From NCBI GenBank assembly GCA_963812475.1, contig CAWEVI010000010.1:1-64000 (forward strand): a stretch of DNA of 64,000 bases, in the 5' to 3' direction. The DNA is from JAMXLO01 sp963812475 (GTDB lineage: Bacteria; Pseudomonadota; Alphaproteobacteria; Acetobacterales; Acetobacteraceae). The notes beneath the pieces were generated by a model that ran no database searches, was not told the origin of the DNA, and saw nothing but the letters and a program-made list of their open reading frames with translations. This document shows, piece by piece, positions 13,037-22,153 of the stretch (its first letter is position 1; every line of letters begins with the position of its first letter). The position numbers were made by a program, and so were the translations under genes.

Positions 13037-14365
13037 CTTGTTGCTCCTCCCATTTACAGGATGCTCCGTGCGTAGTCCCTCGCCGTCGTCGTGAGGGCGC
13101 GGTCGGATCGGACCGATACTCGGGGTCCGCTTTGGCTCGCATGCCCCTCGGGGGCGCCGGCTGAAGATGGTGGTCGCGTTAACCACGTTGGAGGTAGTAC
13201 AAGTCCAATCCATCCAACCCGTTCATTACGGATATGATAATGTCCGGTTGGCCGCGCAATCGATTGGTTGTGCGCTTTAGCCAGCGGCACGGATTTCGGC
13301 CGTGTCAAGCGCGTGGTGGCTTATATTGGGTCTTGGTTTGTTGGCCTGCGTCATCGCCGGCTCGGCTTCCTTTGCGGTCAACAGTGTCGTCGTCTCGAAG
13401 CGAAAGAACCCACCCGTGATCGCGGCCGACGTTGAGCAGGCTGCTGCGGCCGTGTTGGAAGTGAGGCATCGCGTCCTCCGTGCTTTCCGTGTGTTGCAGG
13501 CATCTTCTGAACGGGCGACGTGCGCGTTGCGCGTGGTGTCCCGGACAAGCTGGTCAGCGGTCCTCACCGATTGGAAACGAACCCCGACCATGGCCATCAC
13601 GCGAAAAGCGGCCTTATCCGATTCCCCTGCACCTTCTCTGTCAATCGGCATGCAACTGCCCCTTCCGACCAGTTCGAGTGTCTGGGCATAAGCGCACAGA
13701 CGGAGTAAGGGTCTGGCGCGGCCGGCGTCAGGCCTGATCCGGGCTTGGCCGCGGCTTTGTATCGCGGGGCGGCTCCGCCGCCAGCACCGCATTCCAGTCG
13801 GCGCACTTTGAGGCGCACTTTGCCGAGTTTGGAATGACTCTTGTGGATTCGGCGCTGCAGTTCGATGCCGGCAAATTGTCGCAGCCATAGCCGTGAACCA
13901 CTTGAATCCGAGCACTGGACCGATGCGTGGCTTTATGCTGCTGGTGGTCCTGCTCGATCAGGTTGTTCCTGCATTTTCTATTAGCGTAGCTTCGTGTCGG
14001 GGCCAGTCGGCCGGCGCTCTTCGTCTCGCGAGCGGCGCGGCCAAGGGGTTGCTTTCGTAAGCGATCAGAAGTCAGGAGATCGAGCCCCCCGCTGTGAGTC
14101 AGCGAAGCCTCGCGTGCCCGTGCCATCGGTCGAGCGCCGCTGGCACAGACCAAAAACTCATGCAGCGGCTAAGGGATGTCACTCGACCTGGCTGAACGGA
14201 CGCCTTTCTGGCTCGCTGCTTTTATCAGGCGAGCGCCTATCGGCAGTTCGGCGCCGCCGATGAGTACCCACCGGCCAGAGCCGTTGCTTCCCGCGCAAGC
14301 GGCTGGTTGTCGAGATGGCCATTCCGTCCCTCTCGATCATCTGCTGATGGTCCAGTTCGCTTGGT
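13037..14365. other. Gene-poor stretch containing an IS6-like relic
   Basis: No intact gene is supported over 1.3 kb. The only recognisable content is the decayed transposase tail at 13728-13998. A frame at 13302-13691 (+) begins with a hydrophobic segment, but it lacks a convincing ribosome site and a coherent continuation, so it is not called. Confidence 0.5.
13728..13998 (-). pseudogene. IS6 (IS26-like) family transposase C-terminal relic
   Basis: Reading leftwards, the C-terminal hallmarks of IS6-family transposases appear in the right order but in different frames: NNLIEQDHQQHK (about 13965-13930), MLGFKWFTAMAATI (from 13915), GIELQRRIHKSHSKLGKVRLK (about 13869-13807), then WNAVLAA (about 13797-13777). 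At least three frameshifts separate them, so this is an old, inactive remnant. The N-terminal half with the first DDE residues was not found upstream, and no convincing terminal inverted repeats were seen. Confidence 0.72.
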
Positions 14366-14602
14366 CTATGGTTGCTGCCGACTCCCGGGAAAGTACGGTA
14401 GCGGATGGCGCGGCATTGGCGGGCACGGTCTGGGCTCGTCGGGCGTACCACAATTTTCAGGGTCAGGCGCTCTCGTCACCCAATTGGTAACTACTGGTCC
14501 TGCCCGTCCAGCGTCCGTTCCGCCCATTGGTCCTGTGTTCGGTTGTGCGTACGCGAAAGGCGCGAGCGCTACCAGCGCAGTCGTCAGAATGATACGTCGC
14601 AT
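14366..14602 (-). CDS. Small exported protein of unknown function
   Basis: A 78-residue hypothetical protein. The start at 14602 is preceded by GGGGGAGGAAAA, a near-ideal ribosome-binding site. The N-terminus MRRIILTTALVALAPFAYAQ is a textbook Sec signal peptide with an AYA cleavage site, leaving a mature chain of about 58 residues rich in Pro, Gly and Arg with two cysteines (ENCGTPDEPRPCPP) that could form one disulphide. No family was recognised. It lies alone between relics and a gene-free stretch. Confidence 0.6.
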   Translation of the reverse strand: MRRIILTTALVALAPFAYAQPNTGPMGGTDAGRAGPVVTNWVTRAPDPENCGTPDEPRPCPPMPRHPLPYFPGSRQQP

Positions 14603-15511
14603 TTTTCCTCCCCCTCTTCGGGCTTATTTTCCGAGAATTACCCAGCCGAACATCCCTATTAGTTCTCTACAGCTTCACGCAAGTCTGCTTCATAGGAGTG
14701 ACGCCAGTAAACTCCTACAATTCCCGCACGCGGCGCCGCCAACATAGTGGAGGAGTGCCTCCATCACCTTCAGTTCGACACAGGGATGTTGGAGATTGGA
14801 TAACAACTGACCCCTCGCGCCTTTCACTTCGCGGCGTACGTTCTTGATTTGTCTATGGTATGCCAGGGTAACGCGGGCTTGTTTTGTTCCAGGAAGAGTA
14901 GCAGCAGCCTGCACGAGCGGCCTTGAATTGGGTTTAATGCCACCGCCAAACATTTCGATCGTCTCGCGTGCCTGCCGGCTGGACCGGATAGTGGCCTTTG
15001 GTGTCGCACACCCAAACTGACCGGGCGCTGGCGTCAATCTGAGCTATCGGGCAATGAGTATCTGCGCAAACCATTCCCTGTACGTTACATTACCTGTGGA
15101 GATCGAAGAAGTGATCACGCGTTTGTGACTATACCCTTGTCTTATCACGAACTCGTGAGTTACAAACAATCCGCCACCTTCTTCGGACAAGGGACGCGGA
15201 AAATGCAGGAACTTCGAAGCCGTTCACTCTCATGGATGACGGACTTCATGGCGCTCAGGTACGTCGCCTGTCCCACGTATTAAGCGGCACCCGAAATACG
15301 GGCCCCATCTCACGCGCAAATACTGACGAAGCGGAGTAGGGCAAAGTCGACCAAAGCGAAATGGATCCTACCGTCTCGATCCAAGAAGCATCGGCTATTA
15401 CAAACCATCCAACCGATGGACCCGGTAAAGCAGGGTGCCGCGCTGAAACAAACGTACGACATCTCGTTTGCGGCAGGCGTTGGGTGGGTGAAGGCGGAAG
15501 GAGTGAAGCTG
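14603..15511. other. Gene-free stretch, 0.9 kb
   Basis: No supported gene. A 115-codon frame on the minus strand (14690-15037) lacks an ATG, a ribosome site and recognisable motifs. A short palindrome TCACGAACTCGTGA occurs near 15147. Base composition is more AT-rich than the core regions, which suits acquired DNA. Confidence 0.5.
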
Positions 15512-16465
15512 ATGGCAACGTGCACGCCCGCAGTCGAGCATGACAGTCGAATGATCCTTGAGTTCTGGGGCGTGCGTGGCGGCCTACCCACGCCAGGTGC
15601 GGCAACTGTGCGATATGGTGGGAATACTGTCTGCGTAGAGCTACGTTGCGGTCCGCATTTGTTGATCCTCGACGCCGGCAGTGGATTGCGGGAGTTCGGC
15701 CGCACGCTGGCCGCCGCTGGCGTGCCTGCAAACGCCGACATTCTGCTAAGTCATACACATTTCGATCACATATGTGGGCTGCCGTTTTTTGCACCCATGT
15801 TCGACACGCGGGCGCGAATTCGATTTTGGGCTGGCCATCTTGCGCCTCCGAACAGCATCGTCAAAGCACTAATTCATAGTTGGCAAGCACCGGTTATGCC
15901 TGATATCCATACGAAATTCTGTGCTCAAACTGAATTCCATGATTTCGCTCCACGGGATGCACTACAACTCCATCCTGGGCTCTGGGTAAGTACGACCAGC
16001 CTGCGCCATCCTGGAAACGCGGTTGGCTACCGGATCAGCTGGGGTGCGTCAAGCATTTGCTACATTACCGATACCGAACATCCAGACCATGGCATCGACA
16101 CGAACCTGCTGCAATTCGTTGCCGGCGCAGACATCATGATCTACGACGCTAGTTACTCTGATGAAGAATATCAATCTCGCGTTGGCCTGGGACATTCGAC
16201 CTGGCAGGCGGGAGTACGTCTCGCGGACGCGGCTGCAGTAAAGCAACTGGTCCTTTTCCACCATGATCCCACTCACGACGATGGCGTGATGGACGCCATC
16301 GGTAGCGCGGTCGCAAACCGGCGCCCTGGCTCTTTGGTGGCCAGGGAAGGATTGCGTATTACCGTAGCTCCGCAGTTCGACGATGTTATCGCCAGAAATA
16401 TCGAAACGGACGAACTTTATATAGGGCAGACCGGGCGTTTGATACGCAGTGGCACCAGTGGCTAA
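15512..16465 (+). CDS. MBL-fold metallo-hydrolase
   Basis: A 317-residue metallo-beta-lactamase-fold hydrolase. HTHFDH at about residues 81-86 is the binuclear metal motif (HxHxDH). Further ligands are likely in SLRHPGNAVGY, ITDTEH and FHHDPTHDD. The N-terminal WGVRGGLPTPGAATVRYGGNT resembles the cyclic-phosphodiesterase/RNase Z-like MBL group whose members start RGS.PTPG..RYGGNT. The start at 15512 has GGAAGGAG 11 nt upstream; a later ATG at 15551 would also give a full domain. The substrate is unknown. The gene is more AT-rich than its surroundings and lies next to an IS element, so horizontal acquisition is possible. Confidence 0.8.
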   Translation: MATCTPAVEHDSRMILEFWGVRGGLPTPGAATVRYGGNTVCVELRCGPHLLILDAGSGLREFGRTLAAAGVPANADILLSHTHFDHICGLPFFAPMFDTRARIRFWAGHLAPPNSIVKALIHSWQAPVMPDIHTKFCAQTEFHDFAPRDALQLHPGLWVSTTSLRHPGNAVGYRISWGASSICYITDTEHPDHGIDTNLLQFVAGADIMIYDASYSDEEYQSRVGLGHSTWQAGVRLADAAAVKQLVLFHHDPTHDDGVMDAIGSAVANRRPGSLVAREGLRITVAPQFDDVIARNIETDELYIGQTGRLIRSGTSG

Positions 16466-16763
16466 CCATTTAAACTCGTGGATGAGTGCGGGCGGACCGC
16501 GGTCGCCATAAATGCGCAAGCAAATATTCGAAACCAAGCTGGTAGTAGCATCGACCGAGACGGCGTATCGTTGTCGCATGTGCAGAGCGAGCTCCATGTT
16601 TGCCGGCGAGAGTCATACAGGAGGCCTCTCTATTGGCCTGACGAGGCCGCGCGCTTCTTGGTGAAGTGATTTTGCGAATTGGTGGAGTGGCGAACATTAG
16701 CGAAATACTTGGAATCTGCGATCTCTGGCGGATGATAGCAACAACGAATTGAGAGGGGCTTTA
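16466..16763. other. Intergenic stretch left of the IS630-type element
   Basis: About 300 bp with no supported gene. It separates the MBL gene from the element. Confidence 0.5.
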
Positions 16764-17843
16764 AGTACCTTACTCACAAGTCGGTAATATAGGAGACACT
16801 CGGCGCCTTGAAGAATGACCGTATCAACCGTGGCATGCGCTTGATAGCGCTAAGTTGTGCTTCGATCTTTTCCTGCAGCTTCTCGCCGCGCCGCAGCGGT
16901 GCTCTCGCCACACCGGTGCGTTTCATGTGGCTCCAGACCAGTTCATCGGGGTTCAGTTCAGGCGCATAGCCGGGGAGGAAATGCAGCGTCAGCATGCCCT
17001 TCGTGGATGCGACATAGGCCTTCACCAGCGCGGTCTTGTGCGCGGGAAGTCCGTCGACCACCAAATGAACCGGCTTCGAACGACGCCGCATCATCCGCCG
17101 CAGCAGGGTGACAAACAACTCGGCCGTCAGTCCACCATGGTAGGTGCAATACCAAAATGCGCCACGGGCGTTCACCGCCGAGGCCGCGCTGATCGATTGC
17201 CGCTGACCAGGCCGTTCGACCACAGGTGTCTCACCCTTCTTGCCCCAGGTCTTGCCGTGCACGGTATCGGCACGAAACCCAAACTCATCCCAGAAATAGA
17301 CTTCACCACCTGAGGTTTTTGCCTGTCTGGCAATGGCAGGAAACCGCTCGAGCCGCCATGCCTCGATCGCGTCCGGATCGCGTTGGTAAGCCCGTTGCAG
17401 TGGCTTTTGCGGCGTCAGTCCCAGCTTGGCGAGCAACGCCCCCACCGCCGTCACGCCAAGCCGAATGTTGAATTTACGCTCGATCAGGTCGGCCACTACA
17501 GACCGCGTCCACAAGCCGAAATCCAGCCCATACTGACGCGGATCGCGGCCGTTTATCCAGCGAAACACCTGTTGCTCCTGCCCCGGCGTCAAGCTGCGTG
17601 GTCGCCCCGTTGCCGGCCTGGCGTGCAGCGCTTTCAGTCCCACTCCAGGGCGTGACGCCGCCTTGAGCCATTTGTAGATCGTCGTGCGATGAAAGCCGAA
17701 CGAAGTCACCACCGAGGATGGCCGCTCTCCGCCCCGCACCCGCTCGACCGCCATCAATCGAATGGCTTCCAGCGTCTGATGATCAAAACCGCGTCCATCT
17801 CGTTTCATGCCCCGAGCGTAGCACCGGCTTTGGGAAAGTACAA
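16764..17843. mobile_element. IS630-family insertion sequence, about 1.08 kb
   Basis: One transposase gene fills the element. Imperfect terminal inverted repeats are visible: left GTACCTTACTCACAAGTCGGT from 16765, and right (inverted) GTACTTTCCCAAAGCCGGT from 17841. TA dinucleotides lie just outside (16762-16763 and 17844-17845), as expected for the TA target duplication of IS630/Tc1-type elements. The exact ends are uncertain by one or two bases. Confidence 0.75.
16774..17808 (-). CDS. IS630 family transposase
   Basis: A 344-residue DDE transposase that appears intact. The N-terminus has a helix-turn-helix (SSVVTSFGFHRTTIYKWLKA) and a winged segment. The catalytic domain shows the triad in FWDEFGFRAD, HLVVDGLPAHKT and LPGYAPELNPDELVW, the IS630 signature. 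The stop codon lies within the left terminal repeat. No frameshift or internal stop is seen, so the element could still be active. Its right end lies 6 bp upstream of the first possible start of the neighbouring acetyltransferase gene. Confidence 0.93.
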   Translation of the reverse strand: MKRDGRGFDHQTLEAIRLMAVERVRGGERPSSVVTSFGFHRTTIYKWLKAASRPGVGLKALHARPATGRPRSLTPGQEQQVFRWINGRDPRQYGLDFGLWTRSVVADLIERKFNIRLGVTAVGALLAKLGLTPQKPLQRAYQRDPDAIEAWRLERFPAIARQAKTSGGEVYFWDEFGFRADTVHGKTWGKKGETPVVERPGQRQSISAASAVNARGAFWYCTYHGGLTAELFVTLLRRMMRRRSKPVHLVVDGLPAHKTALVKAYVASTKGMLTLHFLPGYAPELNPDELVWSHMKRTGVARAPLRRGEKLQEKIEAQLSAIKRMPRLIRSFFKAPSVSYITDL

Positions 17844-17848
17844 TAGGA

Positions 17849-18409
17849 ATGTCGTCTTACTTGTTGACTGTGAGTAATATGCAATATAGAACGATTCCGC
17901 ATTCTACTCTCCCCGATGTGGCATATTCGGAGCACATCGTAGTGCGCCGCCCATCTGAATTTGACATCCCTGGACTCACGGATCTCTTCCTAGAGATGCA
18001 GAGTCATTACGGACGCCCCGTATCAGACCGAATTGCGTATGCAGCGGCCACTCTAGCCTGCCAGCCACTCGTCAACGCCTTCGCTCCGCGTGTCCTTATC
18101 GCCGTGGCGGACGAAACGTTCGCCGGCTCGCTGGTGATGAACGTGACCTTCCCGGCATTCGAGCTGACTCGATCGCTCTTTATCCGTGATCTTTATGTCA
18201 CACAGAGTGCGCGGCGATGTGGTGTGGCACGGACGCTCATGAAAGCTGCGGCACGTCTCGCTATCGACGAGGGGTTTTCGGCGTTGGAGTGGACCACTGA
18301 CTCGGCAAACACTGCAGCACGCAAGATGTATGAGGCTTGCGGAGCGAAGCAGTTGGGCCGAACCTACTACCGTCTGTTTGATGACGATCTGATTGACGCA
18401 GCCGAATGA
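17849..18409 (+). CDS. GNAT family N-acetyltransferase
   Basis: Up to 186 residues. The GNAT fold is indicated by IVVRRPSEFDIPGLTDLFLEM at the start of the domain, the beta4 strand LFIRDLYVTQSARRCGVARTLM (the acetyl-CoA pyrophosphate loop R/Q-x-x-G-x-A as RRCGVA) and the C-terminal WTTDSANTAARKMYEACGA. The substrate is unknown. The start is unsure: the ATG at 17849 is only 6 bp from the IS630 end, while the ATG at 17879 gives a shorter N-terminus, and neither has a clear ribosome site. The IS insertion may have removed the native promoter. Confidence 0.8.
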   Translation: MSSYLLTVSNMQYRTIPHSTLPDVAYSEHIVVRRPSEFDIPGLTDLFLEMQSHYGRPVSDRIAYAAATLACQPLVNAFAPRVLIAVADETFAGSLVMNVTFPAFELTRSLFIRDLYVTQSARRCGVARTLMKAAARLAIDEGFSALEWTTDSANTAARKMYEACGAKQLGRTYYRLFDDDLIDAAE

Positions 18410-18635
18410 TGAGCAGACCACGGCAATAGTGGTGCGTTGTTCGGGCTATCGGTGGGCTTCCCACTTCTTCGCCGAAACGATCGCTGCCTGGGCTGCGGCC
18501 AAGGGCTTGTGCCTAAGTCGTATCCTGGTGGATGGTCTGAGAGTTGTGGGTAAGTAGCCCGCCTCGGTGACCGTCCACGTGGCGGTGTTAGGTGGCCGCG
18601 ATCCGCCGCGCTTTTTTGGCGTGTGAGAGCAGCCG

Positions 18636-19877
18636 TCAGAACCGGCCCGGTCGATAGGGCTCGGGATCCAGAAACGCCGCCTCACCCGACATCATCTCGG
18701 CCAGCAGCCGCCCGGTGGACGGGCCAAGCGTCAGACCCTGATGTGCATGGCCGAAGGCGCACCACAGATTGTCATGGGCTGGTGCGCGGCCGATCACCGG
18801 CAGCATGTCCGGGAGAGCCGGACGAACGCCCATCCACGGCGTCGCATCGACGCGGCGATCCAGCGGCAGCAAAGCCCGTGCGATCGGCTCGGCGCGTTGC
18901 AACTGAACGGTGCTCGGCGGCGCATTGGTGCGGGCAAATTCAACGCCGGTTGTAAGGCGTATCCCCCGCCGCATTGGCATCAGCCCGAACCCCGTGTCCG
19001 AATCCACCAACGGACGGTTCAGCACGGCGTTGCCTCGCAGGCTGTAATGCATGTGGTAGCCCCGCTTGCCGAAGAGCGGCGGCGCATAGCCGAATTGCCG
19101 CGTCACCTCCGTGGACGCTGCGCCGAGCGCCACCACCGCCTGCGCGGCCTCCATCGGTCCGTCCGTGGTCTCTACCCGCCAACCGGAGGCAGTCCGTTGC
19201 AGGCCGCGCGCATCGCCGGTCGCGATAACGCCGCCCTGCGTGGTCAACAGGCGCGCGTAGGCCAGAGTGAGTGCGTGCGGATCGCTGACCGAGTAGGGAT
19301 CCGTCCAGTGGATCGCGCCTTCCCTTTCGGCCAGCAGGTGCGGCTCAGCCTGGGCGAGAGCTGGACCATCGAGTGCGACGTAGTTGACGCCAAATTCGCG
19401 CCGCGCCGCATCGGCCCTCGACATCGCGTGTTCAAGACCCACCCCGGTGCCGTAGAGCTGCAGCCAGCCGATCGGACGCAGGAGATCCGTGGCCTCCGCC
19501 TCACGCGCGAGAGCCATGTGCTCGTTAAGGCAGGTTGCAATCAAACGGGAGTGGCCGAGCACCGCGCGTGCGTAGCGCTCCGGCGCCGAGTGCCACCAGT
19601 ATCGCAGCAGAGGTGTGGCAACGCGGGGCAGCGCCAATGGATGATAGACCACGTCCACTGCGCGGTTGCGCGCGATGCGCCGCAATTCGGCGAGCGCGCG
19701 CGGAAACGGGTGGGGATAGACCGCTTCGCGCTGGATCAGCCCGCCATTGCCGAACGAGGCACCCTCGCCGGGTCCCTGGCGGTCCACCAACACGACATCC
19801 CAACCTCGCCGGCGAAGGTGCACTGCCACCGAGACGCCCACTATACCCGCCCCAAGTACCAGAGCCGTTCTTTCCAC
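18636..19877 (-). CDS. FAD-dependent oxidoreductase, D-amino-acid dehydrogenase (DadA) type
   Basis: A 413-residue DAO-family flavoprotein that likely oxidises a D-amino acid or another secondary amine to the imino acid. The N-terminal dinucleotide fold is LGAGIVGVSVAVHLRRRG (8-25), followed by VLVDRQGPGEGASFGNGGLI, typical of DadA. C-terminal GRAPAHDNLWCAFGHAHQGLTLGPSTGRLLAEMM is the second FAD contact. The gene is divergent from the LLM monooxygenase gene at 20188 across a 310-bp gap. Nothing adjacent (no alanine racemase) ties it to alanine, so it may belong to the catabolic block instead. Confidence 0.85.
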   Translation of the reverse strand: MERTALVLGAGIVGVSVAVHLRRRGWDVVLVDRQGPGEGASFGNGGLIQREAVYPHPFPRALAELRRIARNRAVDVVYHPLALPRVATPLLRYWWHSAPERYARAVLGHSRLIATCLNEHMALAREAEATDLLRPIGWLQLYGTGVGLEHAMSRADAARREFGVNYVALDGPALAQAEPHLLAEREGAIHWTDPYSVSDPHALTLAYARLLTTQGGVIATGDARGLQRTASGWRVETTDGPMEAAQAVVALGAASTEVTRQFGYAPPLFGKRGYHMHYSLRGNAVLNRPLVDSDTGFGLMPMRRGIRLTTGVEFARTNAPPSTVQLQRAEPIARALLPLDRRVDATPWMGVRPALPDMLPVIGRAPAHDNLWCAFGHAHQGLTLGPSTGRLLAEMMSGEAAFLDPEPYRPGRF

Positions 19878-20187
19878 TTGTCATCCCTCCACGCGAGAAC
19901 GATTAGAATCTGGGCACCCTTGGCGACATGACACCCAGCTCAACCGCTTCTACCTCGCTCCAGCCCGTCAGCGCCGCCGGGTTCTGTCAAATTCTGCGCC
20001 AGCTTGGGACTGGTCGTAGCCACGAGCTGTCCCCCAGTAGAGGCATAGCAACAGATGCGGTGCCAGCTCCGGTTCGGAGAATGTCGCGGAGCGGCAGGCC
20101 GCCGCGGCGCGGCAACCCAACCTGCCCTTGGCTTGGCCGGAGAGTTCGGCTCTGATCGAAGATCAAGCGGCGAGAAAGGGTGAGGCA
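19878..20187. other. Divergent intergenic region
   Basis: 310 bp between the divergently transcribed DadA-like and LLM genes. No gene is supported and no clear operator was found, although promoters for both genes should lie here. Confidence 0.45.
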
Positions 20188-21096
20188 ATGAGGGTCGGGA
20201 TCTCGCTGACAAGCAACCACCCGGACTTGAAAGATCCGCGTCAGGGGGCGCGCTGGATGATCGAGCGAGCCGCGGCGTCCCGCCGTGCATCGCTCAACTC
20301 TCTGTTTGTCGGTGATCAGCACGTGTCGCCCACGCCATATTATCAGAACACGCCGATGCTCGGGCGGCTCCTCGCTGAGTGGGGCGCGGCTCCGGCCGGT
20401 TGCCTGTTCCTGCTCCCGTTGTGGCACCCTGTGTTGGTGGCGGAGCAGATCGGGACACTGGCCGCTATCGCCAAGGGCCCTTTCGTCATGCAATGCGGGC
20501 TCGGCTGGGGCGATGACCGGTTCACGGCGATGGGCGCCAACTTCAAAACTCGTCCTTCGGCTTTCGAGCAAGCGCTCGACATCGTTCGGCGTCTGCTGGC
20601 GGGTGAAACGGTGAGTTCGTCCGGACGCTTCCGAATTGCCGAAGCGCGCCTGGCGCTGCGTCCGGCTGAACCCGTCGAGGTCTGGATCGGCGCGAGCGCT
20701 CCGCCGGCCATCGACCGCGCCGCACGCCTGGCGGAAGGCTGGATCGCAAGCCCAGGCCTCACGCCCGACGAGGCACGCGTGCAAGCCGATGTATATCGCG
20801 AGCGCTGCATCGCGTACGGCAAAGGGCCTGGCGCCGTCGTCCTACGTCGCGACATTTACGTCGGGGAGTCGTCGTCCGAAGCGCAGACCGTGTTGCAAGA
20901 GGCGCTCCGCCGGGGATATCGCGGCATGCCGCCAGACGCCCTGATCGCGGGATCGGTCGAGGAAGTCGCGGAGCAGTTTCATAATTTCGGGCAGATCGGG
21001 TACACTGAGATACTCGTGCGCCATCTGACGAATGATCAGCCGAAGGTGCTGGCATCGCTGGCACGGCTGGCGGCGGTACGCGCGGCGCTGGCCTGA
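20188..21096 (+). CDS. LLM class flavin-dependent oxidoreductase
   Basis: A 302-residue luciferase-like monooxygenase, a TIM-barrel enzyme using reduced FMN or F420. The features are VGISLTSNHPDLKDPRQGARW at the N-terminus, LLPLWHPVLVAEQIGTLAAI and GLGWGDDRF, which form the flavin pocket in this family, and the C-terminal GSVEEVAEQFHNFGQIGYTEILVR. The start ATG at 20188 was chosen because the sequence 5' of it is not family-like. It is followed 56 bp later by the cupin dioxygenase, probably in one transcript. The partner flavin reductase is not in the window. The substrate is unknown. Confidence 0.85.
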   Translation: MRVGISLTSNHPDLKDPRQGARWMIERAAASRRASLNSLFVGDQHVSPTPYYQNTPMLGRLLAEWGAAPAGCLFLLPLWHPVLVAEQIGTLAAIAKGPFVMQCGLGWGDDRFTAMGANFKTRPSAFEQALDIVRRLLAGETVSSSGRFRIAEARLALRPAEPVEVWIGASAPPAIDRAARLAEGWIASPGLTPDEARVQADVYRERCIAYGKGPGAVVLRRDIYVGESSSEAQTVLQEALRRGYRGMPPDALIAGSVEEVAEQFHNFGQIGYTEILVRHLTNDQPKVLASLARLAAVRAALA

Positions 21097-21152
21097 GCCT
21101 GGCCGTTCCTGGACAGGCGATCGGCACAGCCGGCAGAGGGGGAGGATCTCCA

Positions 21153-22124
21153 ATGCAGCTTTCCGACATCCAGGCTTCGCCAGAAGAATTGCAGGATTAC
21201 TACGCGCAGTTGCGAGCACAACATGTGACGCCGGCCTGGATTGGCGGCGGCATCAGTACCGAGCCATGCAGCGAGGCCGTGCCCCACCTATGGCGCTGGC
21301 GCGATCTGCGGCCGCAGGCTATGCGAGCCGCCGAGCTGGTTGGAACCCAGCAGGCCGAACGACGGGTTCTGCGCCTGACCAACCCCAACCTGCCAGGACC
21401 GGCCAGCAATACGCTCGTCGCCAACATCCAGATCGTGATGCCAGGCGAGATCGCCCGCGCGCATCGCCATTCCGCGGCGGCACTTCGCCTGATCATCGAG
21501 GGCCGCGGCGGTTACACGGTCGTGAACGGTGAGCGCCTTCCGATGAACCCCGGCGACCTCGTCCTCACGCCTGCCTGGTCATGGCACGACCACGCGAACG
21601 ACACCAATTCACCGATGATCTGGCTCGACGGCCTCGACACTCCGCTGGTGGGGATGCTCGAGGCCGGGTTCTACGAAGAATACCACCAGGAGAGACAAGA
21701 CTTTGGTGTGGCCGTCAACGCCTCACAGTGGCACTATCCGATGGCGGAAATGCGGGCCACGCTGCAGCGGCTGGCCGATACCAGAGACGCTGGCGAGGAG
21801 ATCGTCCTCGAATACCGGAACCGGCAGACCGGTGGGCCTGTAATGCCGACGATCTCCTGCCACATGCAATTGCTGCGTCCCGGCGAGAATACCAAGGCGT
21901 GGCGACGCGTCTGTCGCACGAACTATCATCTGGTCGATGGCGTCGGCTATTCGATCGTTGGCGATCAGCGGCTCGATTGGGAAGACAAGGATGTGTTCAC
22001 AGTGCCGACATGGACTTTCTGCGAGCACGTCAATAGTGGCGACCGCCCGGCTTTCCTGTTCAGCTTCAGCGATGCGCCGGTGATGAAGGCTTTGAGCCTC
22101 TACCGGCACGAGGTCAGGTCATAG
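21153..22124 (+). CDS. Cupin ring-cleaving dioxygenase, gentisate 1,2-dioxygenase-like
   Basis: A 323-residue bicupin. Gentisate 1,2-dioxygenases open gentisate to maleylpyruvate with non-haem Fe(II). The N-terminal cupin carries the metal ligands in RAHRHSAAALRLIIEG (His104, His106) and AWSWHDHAND (His145/147), which closely match the family's HRHTxxALRFIIEG and WxWHDHGN motifs. Other family segments are LVANIQIVMPGE and DGLDTPLVG. The C-terminal cupin (about 200-310) lacks an evident metal set, as in the family. A GGGGGAGG ribosome site precedes the start. Related salicylate or 1-hydroxy-2-naphthoate dioxygenases share this fold. No maleylpyruvate isomerase or hydrolase gene is next to it. 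Confidence 0.83.
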   Translation: MQLSDIQASPEELQDYYAQLRAQHVTPAWIGGGISTEPCSEAVPHLWRWRDLRPQAMRAAELVGTQQAERRVLRLTNPNLPGPASNTLVANIQIVMPGEIARAHRHSAAALRLIIEGRGGYTVVNGERLPMNPGDLVLTPAWSWHDHANDTNSPMIWLDGLDTPLVGMLEAGFYEEYHQERQDFGVAVNASQWHYPMAEMRATLQRLADTRDAGEEIVLEYRNRQTGGPVMPTISCHMQLLRPGENTKAWRRVCRTNYHLVDGVGYSIVGDQRLDWEDKDVFTVPTWTFCEHVNSGDRPAFLFSFSDAPVMKALSLYRHEVRS

Positions 22125-22153
22125 CTGCGGGTCGCGCTGCGCGTTCCTCTCAT

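Noticed and set aside
13277..13915. Long frames on both strands around 13.3-13.9 kb, one with a hydrophobic start
   Set aside because: No good ribosome site and no coherent domain; part is explained by the IS6 relic.
14690..15037. 115-codon minus-strand frame
   Set aside because: Begins with TTG without a ribosome site, has no recognised motif and sits in a gene-free gap.
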